A stretch of 14,282 nucleotides of DNA, from NCBI GenBank assembly GCA_047634015.1, contig JBLIDB010000125.1, forward strand, positions 1 to 14,282, read 5' to 3'. Positions 1 to 7,265 of the stretch are shown here, piece after piece (position 1 is the first letter of the stretch; each line of letters opens with the position of its first letter). The translations under genes and the position numbers were made by a program. The notes beneath the pieces were generated by a model that made no database searches, had not been told where the DNA came from, and saw nothing but the letters and a program-made list of their open reading frames with translations. The DNA comes from JAJRXG01 sp047634015. GTDB lineage: Bacteria > Bacteroidota > Bacteroidia > Chitinophagales > Saprospiraceae.

Positions 1-800
1 AGGATAATATAATAAATGGGAATGCAAGTACTGAGGCAGCTTCAGGAAATGGGATCCATGCCTGGAGTTGCGATTGGCTAACTATAGCTGAAAACGAAAT
101 AGAAAATCACCGTGATGAGATTTATCTCGAGTTTGTCAATAATAGCCTTGTCAAGCAAAATCATAGTCATAGCAATACACGATATGGACTACATTACATG
201 TTTTCTAATGATGACGTATATGAAGAGAATGTGATAGAAAAAAATGGGGTAGGAGTGGCAGTAATGTTTTCCAGAAGAATTACCATGAAGGGAAACACCT
301 TCGCATATAATTGGGCCCCAACAGCGTAAGGATTATTGCTCAAGGAAATATACGACGCTGAGATCATCGATAATAAATTCGAGCAGAATACGGTAGGGAT
401 TTTCGTAGAAGGGTCCAATAGAATAAATTACTTGCGCAATGAATTCCGAAGAAATGGTTGGGCTATAAAGTTTTATGGTGGGTGTGAATCAAATAAAATA
501 TCTCACAATAATTTTCTTTATAATTCTATAGATATAGTTGTTTCAAGTCAATTGAGTAATAATTCTTTCGATTACAATTATTGGAGTGAGTATAGCGGTT
601 TTGATTTGGATAAGGACCAAGAAGGGGATATACCACATTACCCTGTGAAACTATATTCTTTTATTCATAATCAGGTGCCGGAATCTGTAGTCTTAATCCG
701 TAGTCTATTTGTTGATATTATCAATTATGCGGAGAAGATAAGTCCAGTTTTTACCCCTAAAGATGTCCAGGATAAACATCCTCAAATGAATAGATTATAA
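1..800 (+). pseudogene. nosD: NosD, 5'-partial and interrupted by an in-frame TAA
   Basis: NosD is a periplasmic right-handed beta-helix protein that, with the NosFY ABC transporter, is needed for assembly of the copper sites of N2O reductase. The frame is open from base 3 and shows the Asn-rich short repeats of this fold (blocks such as NxI, GNxF, NNSF). At 327-329 the codon following NWAPTA is TAA, and the same frame continues directly with GLLLKEIYDAEI, a stretch I associate with NosD where Tyr would be expected. TAT or TAC to TAA is a one-base change. After the stop the frame runs to 800 and ends with a NosD-like tail (PVKLYSFIHNQVPES, then SPVFTP). The TTG at 336 could start a 154-residue fragment, but I do not think it is a real start. 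The 5' end is outside the window. The stop codon overlaps the nosF start by one base (TAATG). Family assignment is confident; loss of function is inferred. Confidence 0.85.
327..329 (+). other. Premature TAA in nosD
   Basis: The nonsense codon lies between NWAPTA and GLLLKEI in one uninterrupted reading frame (bases 3 to 800). No frameshift is needed to join the two halves, so a point substitution is the simplest cause. Confidence 0.85.
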
Positions 801-1456
801 TGATAGATGTAACTGGATTAAATAAAACGTTTGGGAATAACCACGTCCTTAAGAATATAAGTGTTTCCATTAAAGGTCCTGGAATACTGGCGTTATTGGG
901 GCCCAATGGATCTGGAAAAACAACCTTCCTAAAATGTTTTCTCGGAATGGTTATTCCTGATTCTGGGGAATTACTTTTTCAAGGAGAATCAATATTGAAA
1001 CAATATTCTTATCGACGGAAATTAAGTTGCCTTTCACAGATTGCAAGGTTTCCGGAAAATCTTACCGTGCGAGAATTAATTGTACTAATGCAAGAACTGA
1101 AACCAGGAAAAACAAGAGAATCCCGGTTTATTGAAATGTTCAATTTGGAAAGGGAACTTAATAAGAAAATGAGAAATCTATCAGGTGGAACAAGGCAAAA
1201 AGTAAATATTCTTCTTGCGCTTATGCATGATGATCCATTACTCATTCTTGATGAACCAAGTAGAGGTTTAGATCCATTATCATTAAGAGAATTGAAAAAA
1301 TTTATCCTTAGAGAAAAAGAAAGAGGTAAGTTAATTATAATAACTACTCATATTTTGAGTTTAGCAGAACAATTGGCTGATGATATATTATTTCTACTTG
1401 AAGGAAATATATTTTTCAAAGGAAGTTTACAAGTACTCTTAGAGTTTCAACGTTAG
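800..1456 (+). CDS. nosF: NosF, ABC transporter ATP-binding protein, C-terminally shortened
   Basis: This is the cytoplasmic ATPase of the NosFY transporter, which works with NosD in N2O reductase maturation. All nucleotide-binding motifs are present: Walker A GPNGSGKTT (residues 34-42), Q-loop Gln80, signature LSGGTRQ (127-133), Walker B LLILDEP (147-153), D-loop GLD (156-158) and the H-loop in TTH. The ATG at 800 overlaps the nosD stop. The frame closes at TAG 1454-1456 after 218 residues. The next 20 codons in the same frame read QSLENAIAHILHES and so on, a C-terminal helix typical of the family, ending in TAG at 1517-1519, so the ancestral protein was about 239 residues. The catalytic core is complete and a shortened ATPase could still fold, but its neighbours on both sides are broken. 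Confidence 0.88.
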   Translation: MIDVTGLNKTFGNNHVLKNISVSIKGPGILALLGPNGSGKTTFLKCFLGMVIPDSGELLFQGESILKQYSYRRKLSCLSQIARFPENLTVRELIVLMQELKPGKTRESRFIEMFNLERELNKKMRNLSGGTRQKVNILLALMHDDPLLILDEPSRGLDPLSLRELKKFILREKERGKLIIITTHILSLAEQLADDILFLLEGNIFFKGSLQVLLEFQR

Positions 1457-1519
1457 CAATCATTGGAAAATGCAATAGCCCATATTCTTCACGAATCACA
1501 AAGCCCTGTATATGCTTAG
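1457..1519 (+). pseudogene. Detached 3' end of nosF
   Basis: Twenty codons in the nosF frame directly after the premature TAG (1454-1456), reading LENAIAHILHESQ and ending at TAG 1517-1519. They resemble the usual NosF C-terminus and overlap the nosY start (1512) by eight bases, the compact spacing expected of the original operon. Confidence 0.75.
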
Positions 1520-2294
1520 GATATTAAAATACAGCTTTTTTGAATTGATACGAAGTAGGTGGGTGTTTATTTACACAGGATTTTACTTGCTCGCGAGGGT
1601 GGCATTGATTATGCTTAGCAACGATTTGTCAAAAGTGTTAATCAGTATGACGAACATTGTAATCGTGTTAACACCGCTAATAGGAATTCTTTTTGGCACG
1701 ATATACTATTATAACTCTAAGGAGTTCATTCAATTGCTTATGGCTCAGGCCCTTTCGCGTTAGTCAATATTTATGGGGATGTATTTAGGGATGGCACTTG
1801 CGCTCTGCTTGAGTATCATAGGAGGTATAGGGATTCCCTTGATAGCCCGAGATGTATTAATGTCATCGGATATAGATATATTCTTATTGCTAATAGCCAT
1901 GGCCTGTGCTTTGAGTGTCATATTTTGCTTAATTGCTTTTTTGATAGCCATTCAGTATGATAATAAAGTTAAAGGGTTCAGTATTGCAATTTTTGTTTGG
2001 TTGTTTTTTGCAATTATTTATGATGGTGTATTTCTGTTGATGCTCTTAGGACTTAAGGACTTTCCGCTTGATAAGTTTACCATTTCGATGGTCGTGCTCA
2101 ATCCTATAGATTTAGCAAGGATCATGATTCTTATGAAACTGGATATGTCAGTTATGATGGGATATACAGGTGCGGTTTTGACTAAGTTCTTGGGTAGAGG
2201 GGTAGGTATGTTTGTGGTTTCTTGTTCGCTTATAGTATGGATAATCGCACCACTTTGGAGGTTGTGTGTAATAGATGAAAAGAAATATTTTTGA
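1512..2294 (+). pseudogene. nosY: NosY membrane permease interrupted by an in-frame TAG
   Basis: NosY is the inner-membrane permease paired with NosF. From ATG 1512 the frame gives 83 residues with two hydrophobic helices (about 17-35 and 43-68), then a TAG at 1761-1763 directly after MAQALSR. The same frame continues with SIFMGMYLGMALAL and four more helices to TGA at 2294, making about 260 codons, normal for NosY. The C-terminal half carries family-like features: NPIDLARIMILMKLD, and a final helix followed by WRLCVIDEKKYF. A Lys (AAG) or Arg codon is a plausible ancestor of the TAG. The second part could restart at ATG 1773 or 1779, but half a permease is unlikely to work. No gene follows in this direction, so nosY closes the operon. 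Confidence 0.85.
1761..1763 (+). other. Premature TAG in nosY
   Basis: The stop falls within one continuous permease frame, between QALSR and SIFMGMYLG. Both flanks match the expected NosY order of helices, so this is a nonsense change and not a gene boundary. Confidence 0.82.
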
Positions 2295-2384
2295 GAGTAC
2301 GGAGTAATTACTTTCTATTTTATTCATTAACGTTAGAAATATAGAAATCGGTTGAGTTGATTTTATCTGATCATCTTTATATTT

Positions 2385-2398
2385 ACTGATAGATCAGT
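2385..2398. repeat. 14-bp palindrome between converging genes
   Basis: ACTGAT-AG-ATCAGT sits between the ends of nosY (+) and the CIA30 gene (-). An overlapping alternative pairing uses CTGATC at 2367-2372 with GATCAG at 2392-2397. It could help end transcription from both sides, but the stem is short and not GC-rich. Confidence 0.3.
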
Positions 2399-2418
2399 TT
2401 AATCTACTTATAAATCGA

Positions 2419-2952
2419 CTATTCCAGATGGATAGAATCTATTACTAATTTAAAACTTTCTGGTCTTTTATTTCCGATAAGGAATCTAATCTCCGAGAGA
2501 TACTCTTTGGGATAGTTTGCCATGGATAATTTTCGACCACGAAACGTTGGGATCATTTCCTTCAGATTAATCTCTAAAGATTGCCAATCTCCTGTTGTCT
2601 GAAAAGAGCTGATATAGGCATGTCTCTCACGGTAATGAGATTTTACCCTGAATTGATAATTCTTTCCATCACCTTTTATGCTGATGATCACTTTAGAATA
2701 AGAACTTACGTCAACTTGATCCATTCCATATCGTACCGAGCAGAAGCCTCCATTATTATCCAAGGAAACTACACCACGAAAGACACCGTTTCCATCCGTG
2801 TCTATTGACATGACTGCGGTTGACCGACCACCCATCACTACGTCGTTTACAATATTCCATCTTGATATATCAGAATCCTCAGTAAAGTCGTAAATGGTCA
2901 TTGGTGAAGAAGTATAGCATAGGGAAGAGAGCAAAATTGCTACGTAGATCAT
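2419..2952 (-). CDS. CIA30-family (NADH:ubiquinone oxidoreductase intermediate-associated protein 30-like) protein
   Basis: The sequence has the hallmark opening of the CIA30 / galactose-binding-like beta-sandwich family: YDFTEDSDISRW followed by IVNDVVMGGRS, then FRGVVSLDNNGGFCSVR, and FRGR near the end. Bacterial members are often exported and of unknown function; the link to complex I assembly is known only for the eukaryotic relatives. The ATG at 2952 gives 177 residues starting with a hydrophobic stretch (IYVAILLSSLCY) that may be a signal peptide. A TTG at 3000 would add 16 residues including Lys-Arg before that stretch, making a better signal-peptide n-region, so the true start is uncertain. 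It ends in TAG at 2419-2421. A 65-bp gap separates it from the upstream small membrane gene on the same strand, so the two may be cotranscribed. Confidence 0.8.
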   Translation of the reverse strand: MIYVAILLSSLCYTSSPMTIYDFTEDSDISRWNIVNDVVMGGRSTAVMSIDTDGNGVFRGVVSLDNNGGFCSVRYGMDQVDVSSYSKVIISIKGDGKNYQFRVKSHYRERHAYISSFQTTGDWQSLEINLKEMIPTFRGRKLSMANYPKEYLSEIRFLIGNKRPESFKLVIDSIHLE

Positions 2953-3065
2953 AAATGGTAAACTCGAGAATCCTCTTTTGGTTGAAATCAATACAAACAA
3001 AAAACTGTAATTGACCTTATAAGTGGGCTTGGAAGTAGTTTCATAGAAGGAATTCAGATTATACT

Positions 3066-3275
3066 CTATTTTTTACGATAACCTGGGGACGGTCCGAACA
3101 ATTCCTCTGAAGGGATATAGTCATCGGTGAGGACCACGTATATCTGATAAATGATAAGACCAGATCCTACTATATTGGCAAGTATAAATATAGAAAATGA
3201 AGGGAATAGCCCTGCGACAACAACACATGAAAGTAATCCTAAAATGACGAATGTTGTTTTGGATATGATTGTCAT
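3066..3275 (-). CDS. Small two-helix membrane protein, unknown function
   Basis: A 69-residue protein with two hydrophobic segments (about residues 8-24 and 28-50) and a polar tail containing LTDDYIPSEELF and ending in RKK. It resembles the short two-helix proteins common in Bacteroidota that end in a LTDxY-plus-acidic tail; I know no function for them. ATG at 3273-3275, TAG at 3066-3068. The preceding sequence has no clear Shine-Dalgarno site. It lies 65 bases upstream of the start-side of the CIA30 gene on the same strand. The hydrophobic pattern and charged tail argue for a real gene, but there is no catalytic motif. Confidence 0.6.
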   Translation of the reverse strand: MTIISKTTFVILGLLSCVVVAGLFPSFSIFILANIVGSGLIIYQIYVVLTDDYIPSEELFGPSPGYRKK

Positions 3276-3331
3276 GTTAGTTCTATGTTTATTTAAGAAT
3301 ATTGTGATTATAGCTTTTTCACAAAATATCT

Positions 3332-3496
3332 ATGAGTCCACTCCGGAAAGTGAGGATCATCAGGAAATGGAAGATTTTGGATGAGATTTTTATTTTTCGA
3401 ACCTCGGTGATGCCTGAGCATCAGGGAGTTGAGAAAAATGGAAATATAGCCAAAAGGGACGTTTCCCGGTATTATGACTTTCTGGAGTGGACTCAT
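3332..3496. mobile_element. MITE-like 165-bp element with 20-base terminal inverted repeats
   Basis: The left end (3332-3351) begins ATGAGTCCACTCC and the right end (3477-3496) ends GGAGTGGACTCAT. The two 20-base arms are inverted with one mismatch. ATCTAT occurs at 3328-3333 and 3495-3500, just outside the GAGTCC/GGACTC core, and could be a 6-bp target duplication, though it overlaps the outermost arm bases. The interior has no transposase, only small hairpins (TGATGC-CTGA-GCATCA at 3409-3424 and GGGA-cgtt-TCCC). The right 60 bp recur at 9728-9787. This fits a non-autonomous mobile element or a REP-like structured repeat; I do not recognise the family. Confidence 0.5.
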
Positions 3497-3497
3497 C
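3438..3497 (+). repeat. 60-bp dispersed repeat, copy 1
   Basis: This block begins ATGGAAATAT, contains CAAAAGGG and GTTTCCCG, and ends TTCTGGAGTGGACTCATC. It matches 9728-9787 in the same orientation with three substitutions (at 3448, 3459 and 3469) and no gaps. Confidence 0.9.
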
Positions 3498-3681
3498 TAT
3501 TATAGAGCATTGTGACAATGCAGGATTATTGAGAAATAATGAGCTGTAGGGTTTCCAAAGAATTTTAAGAATTTCCAATCTTATCTAAAAAGTATTCATA
3601 GGTAAGCGCATTTATTTATAATATCCCCTACTTTACGGTTGATAAATAAGTCCTTGTCATCTGTTCAGCAAATCAGTCAAA

Positions 3682-4545
3682 ATGAAGATACTTTATAATT
3701 TTATAACTATATCATTTCTATTATTCCAGACAACAGGTCTATTTGCCTGGGGTCAAAATGGTCATAGGATTGTGGCGGAAATCTGCGATAAGCACCTTAC
3801 TGAGAATGCCAGAATGGAATTGCAGCAATTGATGGGTAAAGATTATCTCGCTGAACTAGCCACTTGGCCCGACTATATAAAATCTGAAAAAGGATGGCGT
3901 TTTGCTGAGAGCTGGCACTACACCACAATCAATACTAACCAAACGGTATCAGATGTCAGATCCAAATATGGAGCTGATACAAAGATCAATGACGCTATTG
4001 AGGCCATAGATCTCATGACGGATATTCTCAAAGGTGATACTAAGGCAATTGCTTGGCTTGAGGATATGATGGTAAAGAATGATGCTGCACCACTTCGGAA
4101 TTCTACCAAAGCTACAGCTTTGGCATTTTTGGCTCATCTCGTTGGAGACATCCATCAGCCCCTCCATGTTGGTAAGAATCGGGACAAAGGGGGCAATAGT
4201 ATTACAGTACTCTTCTTCTCGGCTCGCACAAATATTCACGCTGTATGGGATACTAAGATTATAGAACATGAATCTCTTAGCTATACTGAATTCGCACACT
4301 TCATCAATAAGTGTACGCCAGAGGAAGTAGCGGATATGCAAAGCGCCACTCTCGATCAATGGGCAGAAGAATCTATTTCTCTTCGAGAGGACATCTACAA
4401 TAGTATATACGACTACATAGATCGTGAGACTGGGCTGCCATCTTTTTCTTGGGGATATCAGCATGATTACATTGTTGCTGTTAAGCAGCGATTGCTGCAA
4501 AGCGGAGTAAGATTGGCGGGGGTATTGAATGAGGTGTTTGGTTAG
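3682..4545 (+). CDS. Exported S1/P1-family zinc-dependent nuclease
   Basis: S1/P1 nucleases are secreted or periplasmic three-zinc enzymes that cleave single-stranded DNA and RNA, some with 3'-nucleotidase activity. A signal peptide (residues 1-22, cut after FA) would expose Trp23 as the new N-terminus; in this family that N-terminal Trp is a zinc ligand. The remaining expected ligands are visible: His28 in WGQNGHR, Asp64 in WPDYI, His79 in SWHY, His152, Asp156 and His162 in AHLVGDIHQPLH, and His186 and Asp190 in HAVWD. The 287-residue length is normal, so the enzyme looks complete. It stands alone: a 182-base spacer containing the inverted-repeat element lies upstream and a hairpin follows the stop. 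Phosphate or nucleotide scavenging is a reasonable role, in line with the PhoX gene in the same window. No clear promoter was found. Confidence 0.93.
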   Translation: MKILYNFITISFLLFQTTGLFAWGQNGHRIVAEICDKHLTENARMELQQLMGKDYLAELATWPDYIKSEKGWRFAESWHYTTINTNQTVSDVRSKYGADTKINDAIEAIDLMTDILKGDTKAIAWLEDMMVKNDAAPLRNSTKATALAFLAHLVGDIHQPLHVGKNRDKGGNSITVLFFSARTNIHAVWDTKIIEHESLSYTEFAHFINKCTPEEVADMQSATLDQWAEESISLREDIYNSIYDYIDRETGLPSFSWGYQHDYIVAVKQRLLQSGVRLAGVLNEVFG

Positions 4546-4556
4546 AATTATTTGTG

Positions 4557-4576
4557 CTGATTGCTATGCAAATCAG
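4557..4576 (+). terminator. Hairpin after the nuclease gene
   Basis: CTGATTGC-TAT-GCAAATCAG starts 11 bases after the stop codon: eight paired bases with one bulged A. It is followed by an AT-rich stretch without a clean T-run, so termination is possible but unproven. Confidence 0.4.
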
Positions 4577-4812
4577 AATTTAATGCTTAACGTTTGGATA
4601 GAATGAGTAGACAAATAAACGCTACATTCTTTAGTCTCTAAATATCAGATAATGGCATTACTTGGATCAACTTTTACTATTTTGATCAGAAGTTAGATTT
4701 TCAAGTTATGCGCAATGTTTACAATAGTTATATCGCCAAAAATCCGCCACGACAAATGCAAGTAAACCTTGGGTCCCAGTAATAAAAATGAATCTATCTG
4801 AAATGCTGATAA

Positions 4813-5820
4813 ATGGATAAGTCATTAATAAAAATACTATTAGCATTATTGTTATTGGTATTCAGTTTGTGTGCAGGAACATTTGGATTCTATGTAATTG
4901 AGGATTTCGACTTACTTAATGCGTTTTACATGTCTGTAATCACATTATCTACCGTGGGATTCACAGAGGTTCATGAATTATCGGATAGCGGTAGGCTGTT
5001 TACGGCTTTTTATATTCTGATGAATTTGAGTATTTTGGCATACTCCGTTTCGGTATTAACAAGTTTTGTTTTTGAAGGGAAACTCCAATCTATTTATAAA
5101 AACTATATGTCAGACTTGAAAATCAATAAACTTAAAAACCATGTTGTCGTTTGTGGGTATGGTAGGAACGGCCAAGAGGCATGCGAGGAATTAATACGTA
5201 GTAATAGGGAGTTCGTCGTGATAGAAAAAGATACTGAAATTATAAAGAAATTTAAGGCCAATTCAAAGTCTCATGTATTATTAGGGAATGCTACCTCAGA
5301 TAGTACTCTAAAGGGAGGAGGGCTTGAACGAGCTGAGGTTATAATTATAACAACCTCTTCGGATGCGGATAATGTCTTTATAACCTTGACGGCACGTGAA
5401 ATGAAACCTGATATTAAAATTATTACCAGAGCGTCTGAAAAGGAATCTGAAAGTAAGCTCTATCGGGCGGGTGCTAATAATGTACTTATGCCAGATCATC
5501 TAGGAGGGATGTTTATGGCCCAAATGGTTACCAAACCGGTTGTCATTGAGTTTTTGAATCTTATGACTGGATTTAGTGGGGAACATTATTATTTGGAACA
5601 ATTACTTTATCAGGACCTAAAACCAATTTATCAGGACAAAACGCTCAAGGAATTGGATATTCATAGCAAAACAGGGGGTACGGTCATTGGCGTAAAGGAT
5701 AATACAAAAGGCTTAATCCCCAGTCCCGATTTAGAAACGCGTATAGGCCCTAATGATACAATAGTAGTACTTGGTGGAGATGTGCACATCAAAAAATTAA
5801 AAGATCAATTTTTGAAGTAG
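4813..5820 (+). CDS. Potassium-channel-type protein: two helices with pore loop plus RCK (TrkA-N/TrkA-C) domains
   Basis: This 335-residue protein has the MthK-like layout. Helix 1 is at about residues 6-28, the pore loop and filter at 40-53 (SVITLSTVGFTEV), and helix 2 at about 62-87. A cytoplasmic Rossmann RCK domain begins at VVVCGYGRNGQEA (111-123), and a TrkA-C domain covers about 255-335. RCK domains gate such channels by binding nucleotides or ions, and four two-helix subunits would form a pore. The filter reads T-V-G-F-T-E, lacking the second glycine of the canonical TVGYGD, so selectivity for potassium over sodium cannot be assumed. ATG at 4813 places a Lys just before helix 1; no strong Shine-Dalgarno site precedes it. 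The 267-base upstream spacer contains an inverted repeat (GATCAA 4665-4670 / TTGATC 4682-4687). The gene ends in TAG and appears monocistronic. Confidence 0.88.
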   Translation: MDKSLIKILLALLLLVFSLCAGTFGFYVIEDFDLLNAFYMSVITLSTVGFTEVHELSDSGRLFTAFYILMNLSILAYSVSVLTSFVFEGKLQSIYKNYMSDLKINKLKNHVVVCGYGRNGQEACEELIRSNREFVVIEKDTEIIKKFKANSKSHVLLGNATSDSTLKGGGLERAEVIIITTSSDADNVFITLTAREMKPDIKIITRASEKESESKLYRAGANNVLMPDHLGGMFMAQMVTKPVVIEFLNLMTGFSGEHYYLEQLLYQDLKPIYQDKTLKELDIHSKTGGTVIGVKDNTKGLIPSPDLETRIGPNDTIVVLGGDVHIKKLKDQFLK

Positions 5821-6040
5821 TGGAATTTGAATAAAAGGCAGATCATTAGTGGCATTTGCACTCCATGGGATGGGGTAGTAGGTAAAATATATTTAAATCA
5901 TTCTGAAGTGCCATATGCTTTGAGAAGCAAAGGATCGGTATAGTCCTTGTAGAGGAGACATTTGAATATATAAAATCTTAAAGAACTGAGGCGATAGTCA
6001 TATATTTCTATATTAGAGTTATAGCTCAAGGAAGTCCTAA

Positions 6041-7012
6041 ATGGAAAGGAAAAAAAAAGCGCATAAGGGTAGTCTGGGTTTTGGAACGGCGGCAATCGGA
6101 AGGCCACAATACATCAATATTAAGAATGATGATGATAGTATAATGTCTTTGAAATCCTTCAAGGAAAAGGGCCTGAAGCTCCTCGATGAAGCATATTACA
6201 ATGGAATCCGTTATTTCGATACAGCTCCTGGTTATGGAATGGCAGAAGAATTGATAGCCTCCTGGATAGTAGAAAAGTGCGAGCCAGATATTGAGGTAGC
6301 TACGAAGTGGGGCTATACCTATGTAGCTAATTTTGACCCTTCCGCCACCATTCATGAAGTCAAAGAACACTCGCTTTCCAAACTGAATGAGCAATGGGCG
6401 CAATCCAAACCAATGCTCCCTTTTCTAAGTACCTATCAAATACATTCCGCAACACTGGAAACAGGTGTTCTAAAGAATTCCAAAGTGCTCAATCGATTAG
6501 CTGAGTTGAAAGAACAATATGGACTTCTAATTGGAATAACAACAACAGGAGCGAATCAAGGAGAAGTATTAAAAGAGGCAATGGATGTAGAAGTTGAAGG
6601 TCAGACTCTATTTGATGCTTTCCAAGTTACATACAATATCTTTGATCAAAGTTTGCGGAATATTGCAAATATGTCCTCCTCTTATAGCAAGAGAATTATT
6701 ATAAAAGAAGCACTTGCCAATGGTAGAATATTTTCCAATAACAGTTACCCGAATTATTCAAAGTCCTATAGTCTATTGGAGAAAATGTCATTGAAATATG
6801 ACGTTGGAGTAGATGCAATTGCCTTACGATTTTGCATGGATACTATTGACGCCTATCAAGTATTAAGTGGTGCTTCATTCTCTACGCATCTTCAAGGAAA
6901 TATAAAGACCCTCTCTTTTGAATTAGATTCTGGAGACATCGAGTTGTTGAAAGGACTGGCTGTATCTCCTTATAAATACTGGGAGGAGCGGAAATTGTTG
7001 GGCTGGAATTAG
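6041..7012 (+). CDS. Aldo/keto reductase
   Basis: This is a cytoplasmic NAD(P)H-dependent oxidoreductase of the aldo/keto reductase TIM-barrel superfamily; the substrate is not predictable. The catalytic tetrad is visible: Asp60 and Tyr65 in FDTAPGYG, Lys89 in ATKWG and His135 in YQIHSA. The N-terminal strand LGFGTAAIGRPQY is typical. The 323-residue length is normal and the C-terminal YWEERKLLGWN looks complete. An AAGGAAG at 6028-6034, six bases before the ATG, is the best Shine-Dalgarno match in the window and supports this start. A run of nine A bases (6050-6058, codons 4-6) follows the start; slippage there would shift the frame. The 220-base upstream spacer shows no clear promoter and no gene. 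The next gene begins 253 bases downstream, beyond two hairpins. Confidence 0.9.
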   Translation: MERKKKAHKGSLGFGTAAIGRPQYINIKNDDDSIMSLKSFKEKGLKLLDEAYYNGIRYFDTAPGYGMAEELIASWIVEKCEPDIEVATKWGYTYVANFDPSATIHEVKEHSLSKLNEQWAQSKPMLPFLSTYQIHSATLETGVLKNSKVLNRLAELKEQYGLLIGITTTGANQGEVLKEAMDVEVEGQTLFDAFQVTYNIFDQSLRNIANMSSSYSKRIIIKEALANGRIFSNNSYPNYSKSYSLLEKMSLKYDVGVDAIALRFCMDTIDAYQVLSGASFSTHLQGNIKTLSFELDSGDIELLKGLAVSPYKYWEERKLLGWN

Positions 7013-7050
7013 CCAGTAAGGGATTATGATTAACAGAATTATATTCAATG

Positions 7051-7071
7051 TAATTTCCAACTTGGAAATTA
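7051..7071. repeat. Perfect palindrome with ten-base arms
   Basis: The arms TAATTTCCAA and TTGGAAATTA flank a single central C, 38 bases after the aldo/keto reductase stop. The symmetry is better than expected for a casual hairpin. It could be an operator for a dimeric regulator or a weak terminator; no T-run follows. Confidence 0.5.
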
Positions 7072-7095
7072 GTAAATGACACGGCATTAAGGAAT

Positions 7096-7121
7096 GATAA
7101 GCCTAAGTTTATTAGGCTATC
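7096..7121 (+). terminator. Hairpin between the reductase and the fusion gene
   Basis: GATAAGCCTAA-gttta-TTAGGCTATC pairs over ten bases with one bulged A. It sits 84 bases after the reductase stop. The stem is plausible for a terminator but lacks a T-tract. Confidence 0.4.
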
Positions 7122-7208
7122 GCTATGATTTAAAGTGCCCCCAAATTGATAAAAGTAGCAATGTTGTTATTTGAGTTGTTAGCATTGCGACCGACAATCA
7201 ATGGATGA

Positions 7209-7242
7209 TTTGTCTTTCAATATTTCTAAATCGGTATCTTTC
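7209..7242 (+). promoter_or_regulatory. Candidate Bacteroidota promoter for the deacylase fusion gene
   Basis: TTTG at 7209-7212 and TATCTTTC at 7235-7242 are 22 bases apart. This approximates the Bacteroidota sigma factor consensus (TTTG at -33, TAnnTTTG at -7), with the last base deviating. Transcription would start near 7249, leaving a short leader before the ATG at 7266. Confidence 0.4.
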
Positions 7243-7265
7243 TGACATAATGGAATTTCAATAGT

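Larger units (their letters stand above)
3276..3681. other. 406-base divergent spacer without a convincing gene
   Basis: The spacer separates the small membrane gene (-) from the S1/P1 nuclease (+). Minus-strand frames of about 62 codons exist here, but they overlap each other, begin with TTG or inside the repeat, and show no domain. The clear content is the inverted-repeat element at 3332-3496. I could not find a convincing TAnnTTTG promoter for either flanking gene. Confidence 0.5.

Noticed and set aside
336..800. A separate gene starting at TTG 336
   Set aside because: It is in the same frame as the upstream NosD sequence, begins in the middle of a conserved block and has no ribosome site, so it is the rear half of broken nosD.
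1..2294. Reassignment of UAG/UAA as sense codons explaining the nos stops
   Set aside because: TAG is the normal terminator of seven intact genes here and TAA ends nosD and the CotH-like gene, so a recoded stop would run through those ends.
3308..3578. Two overlapping 62-codon minus-strand frames in the inverted-repeat element
   Set aside because: They cross the inverted-repeat arms in different frames, differ from copy 2 without a coding bias, and have no start context or motif.
3949..4500. 183-codon open frame antisense to the S1/P1 nuclease
   Set aside because: It lies wholly inside a gene with complete catalytic residues, its protein shows no domain, and it is best explained as a codon-bias shadow.
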